Below are positions 26,403 to 27,500 of a stretch of 27,500 nt of DNA, piece after piece. The position numbers were made by a program, and so were the translations under genes. This stretch comes from Schizochytrium sp. CCTCC M209059 (Eukaryota; Sar; Bigyra; Thraustochytrida; Thraustochytriidae), in NCBI GenBank assembly GCA_000818945.1, contig KN805371.1, positions 323,494 to 350,993 on the forward strand. The letters are read 5' to 3'. The notes below the pieces were generated by a model. It was not told the DNA's origin. It did not search any database and saw only the letters and a list, made by a program, of their open reading frames with translations. Position 1 is the first letter of the stretch. The number at the start of each line of letters is the position of its first letter.

Positions 26403-26600
26403 TTGCGAGGAAGAAGGGCGACTTTCCCTGACGGTTGGAAGCGAGTCCTCGTTCATCCGTGTCATGAAAGCGTGTCAGTCAGGCAGGAGGGCACGATGAC
26501 TGACTGGCGCGCTGTAGCTTTGATCGTCGCGCTGGCGGTCACTGGCTGGCAGTGAGTAGATGATTGGTTGGTTGATGGATCGAAGGGACCTGTTTACTTA

Positions 26601-27192
26601 TTTGTTTGTTTGTTTGTTTGTTTGTTTGTTTGTTTGTTTGTTTGTTTGTTTGTTTGTTTGTTTGTTTGTTTGTTTGTTTGTTTGTTTGTTTGTTTGTTTG
26701 TTTGTTTGTTTGTTTGTTTGTTTGTTTGTTTGTTTGTTTGTTTGTTTGTTTGTTTGTTTGTTTGTTTGTTTGTTTGTTTGTTTGTTTGTTTGTTTGTTTG
26801 TTTGTTTGTTTGTTTGTTTGTTTGTTTGTTTGTTTGTTTGTTTGTTTGTTTGTTTGTTTGTTTGTTTGTTTGTTTGTTTGTTTGTTTGTTTGTTTGTTTG
26901 TTTGTTTGTTTGTTTGTTTGTTTGTTTGTTTGTTTGTTTGTTTGTTTGTTTGTTTGTTTGTTTGTTTGTTTGTTTGTTTGTTTGTTTGTTTGTTTGTTTG
27001 TTTGTTTGTTTGTTTGTTTGTTTGTTTGTTTGTTTGTTTGTTTGTTTGTTTGTTTGTTTGTTTGTTTGTTTGTTTGTTTGTTTGTTTGTTTGTTTGTTTG
27101 TTTGTTTGTTTGTTTGTTTGTTTGTTTGTTTGTTTGTTTGTTTGTTTGTTTGTTTGTTTGTTTGTTTGTTTGTTTGTTTGTTTGTTTGTTTG
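26601..27192. repeat. Uninterrupted (TTTG)148 microsatellite
   Basis: The tract is 592 bp of perfect TTTG units, bounded by a TTTA variant on the left and TCTG on the right. A four-base unit gives a 12-base codon cycle. All six frames are therefore open and read as Phe-Val-Cys-Leu on the + strand and Asn-Lys-Gln-Thr on the minus strand. These frames are not genes. The absence of any substitution over 148 units implies recent expansion, or a collapsed or idealised assembly. Confidence 0.95.
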
Positions 27193-27500
27193 TCTGTTGG
27201 TCGACTCATCCAACGTGCCAGCTGCGCCATGCCATGAAACGATTGAGGAGGGTCGAAGAAGCCACGAGTTGCTGCTGCTGCTGCTGCTGCTGACTGTTTC
27301 ATACCACGAAGCGCTGTGTGTGATTTCAACGAGCACTAGCATCAACACGCCCACCTGCACCGGTGATCACGTGGGGGAGACGAGGCGCTGGAATCGCGTG
27401 ATGGTAGGCTGTGCGTAGAATCACCAGCAGCAGGAACGGACGCACGAAGCCTCGAATGCGCCCGCGTCGACTGGAGCCTTGGAAACAAAAAAAATCTAGC
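27193..27500. other. Right-edge sequence without a supported gene
   Basis: About 300 bp of unique sequence plus a (GCT)7 run. Frames entering from the TTTG tract continue for up to about 75 codons, but this is carry-over of an open repeat. Confidence 0.5.
27271..27292. repeat. (GCT)7 trinucleotide repeat
   Basis: Seven GCT triplets plus one base lie 78 bp after the TTTG tract. Confidence 0.85.

Larger units (their letters stand above)
23901..26600. other. Gene-poor, repeat-rich region
   Basis: About 2.7 kb without a convincing gene. It alternates GC-rich patches with CG runs (24001-24012, about 24045-24063, 25008-25027) and A/T-rich patches (24863-24930, 25180-25275). It also holds GATC/ATCG copies (about 24548-24567), GGAT-type repeats (about 25815-25865), (ACTCG)4 at 26172-26191 and a GGGA run at 26388-26402. 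Open frames are repeat translations, except a weak minus-strand candidate at 25297-25575. No tRNA cloverleaf was recognised. Confidence 0.5.

Noticed and set aside
26601..27192. CRISPR array or telomeric repeat
   Set aside because: There are no spacers between units, and TTTG repeats are not a telomere motif; it is a microsatellite.
26539..27418. Five 225-273-codon frames
   Set aside because: Pure translation of the (TTTG)148 repeat in each frame; not genes.

Overview
The window is nuclear DNA of a single-celled eukaryote. The evidence is one gene split by seven GT-AG introns, Kozak-like start contexts, large intergenic spacers full of simple repeats, and eukaryotic domain combinations (FYVE-SYLF, LRR-Roc-COR, an N-acylated NDPK-like protein). 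Intron-poor long genes with GC-rich promoters and this domain repertoire would suit a stramenopile, perhaps a thraustochytrid or other labyrinthulomycete. That placement is a guess, since no rRNA or marker gene is present.

Layout: positions 1-345 may hold the 3' tail of a gene cut by the window edge. Positions 346-4285 hold no convincing gene (an AT-richer half, then a very GC-rich half). Positions 4286-7875 (+) hold an eight-exon Roco-type gene: tandem 28-residue LRRs, Roc GTPase, COR, and a C-terminal TIR-like domain. Positions 8734-10929 (+) hold an intronless gene of unknown function. Positions 11201-13810 (-) hold a FYVE-SYLF membrane/actin adaptor. Positions 15453-21626 (+) hold a very large leucine-rich-repeat protein whose C-terminus reads as a NEL-type E3 ubiquitin ligase, a fold best known from secreted effectors of bacteria. 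Positions 22384-23457 (-) hold a divergent nucleoside-diphosphate-kinase-like protein with a dual-acylation N-terminus. Positions 23458-27500 appear gene-poor and repeat-rich, ending in an uninterrupted (TTTG)148 tract.

The genes are separate transcription units: Roco and the unknown gene run in tandem; the unknown and FYVE-SYLF genes converge; FYVE-SYLF and NEL diverge from a shared GC-rich spacer; NEL and the NDPK-like gene converge. There is no operon-like coupling. Four of the five have signalling, ubiquitin or membrane themes (GTPase/TIR, ubiquitin ligase, phosphoinositide adaptor, acylated NDPK-like), but a shared pathway is not shown by the sequence.

The most notable points are the eukaryote-encoded LRR-NEL ligase with a U-box-like tail, the LRR-Roc-COR-TIR-like architecture, and the one-repeat-per-exon structure of the Roco gene with an in-frame 27-nt microexon that looks like a truncated repeat exon.
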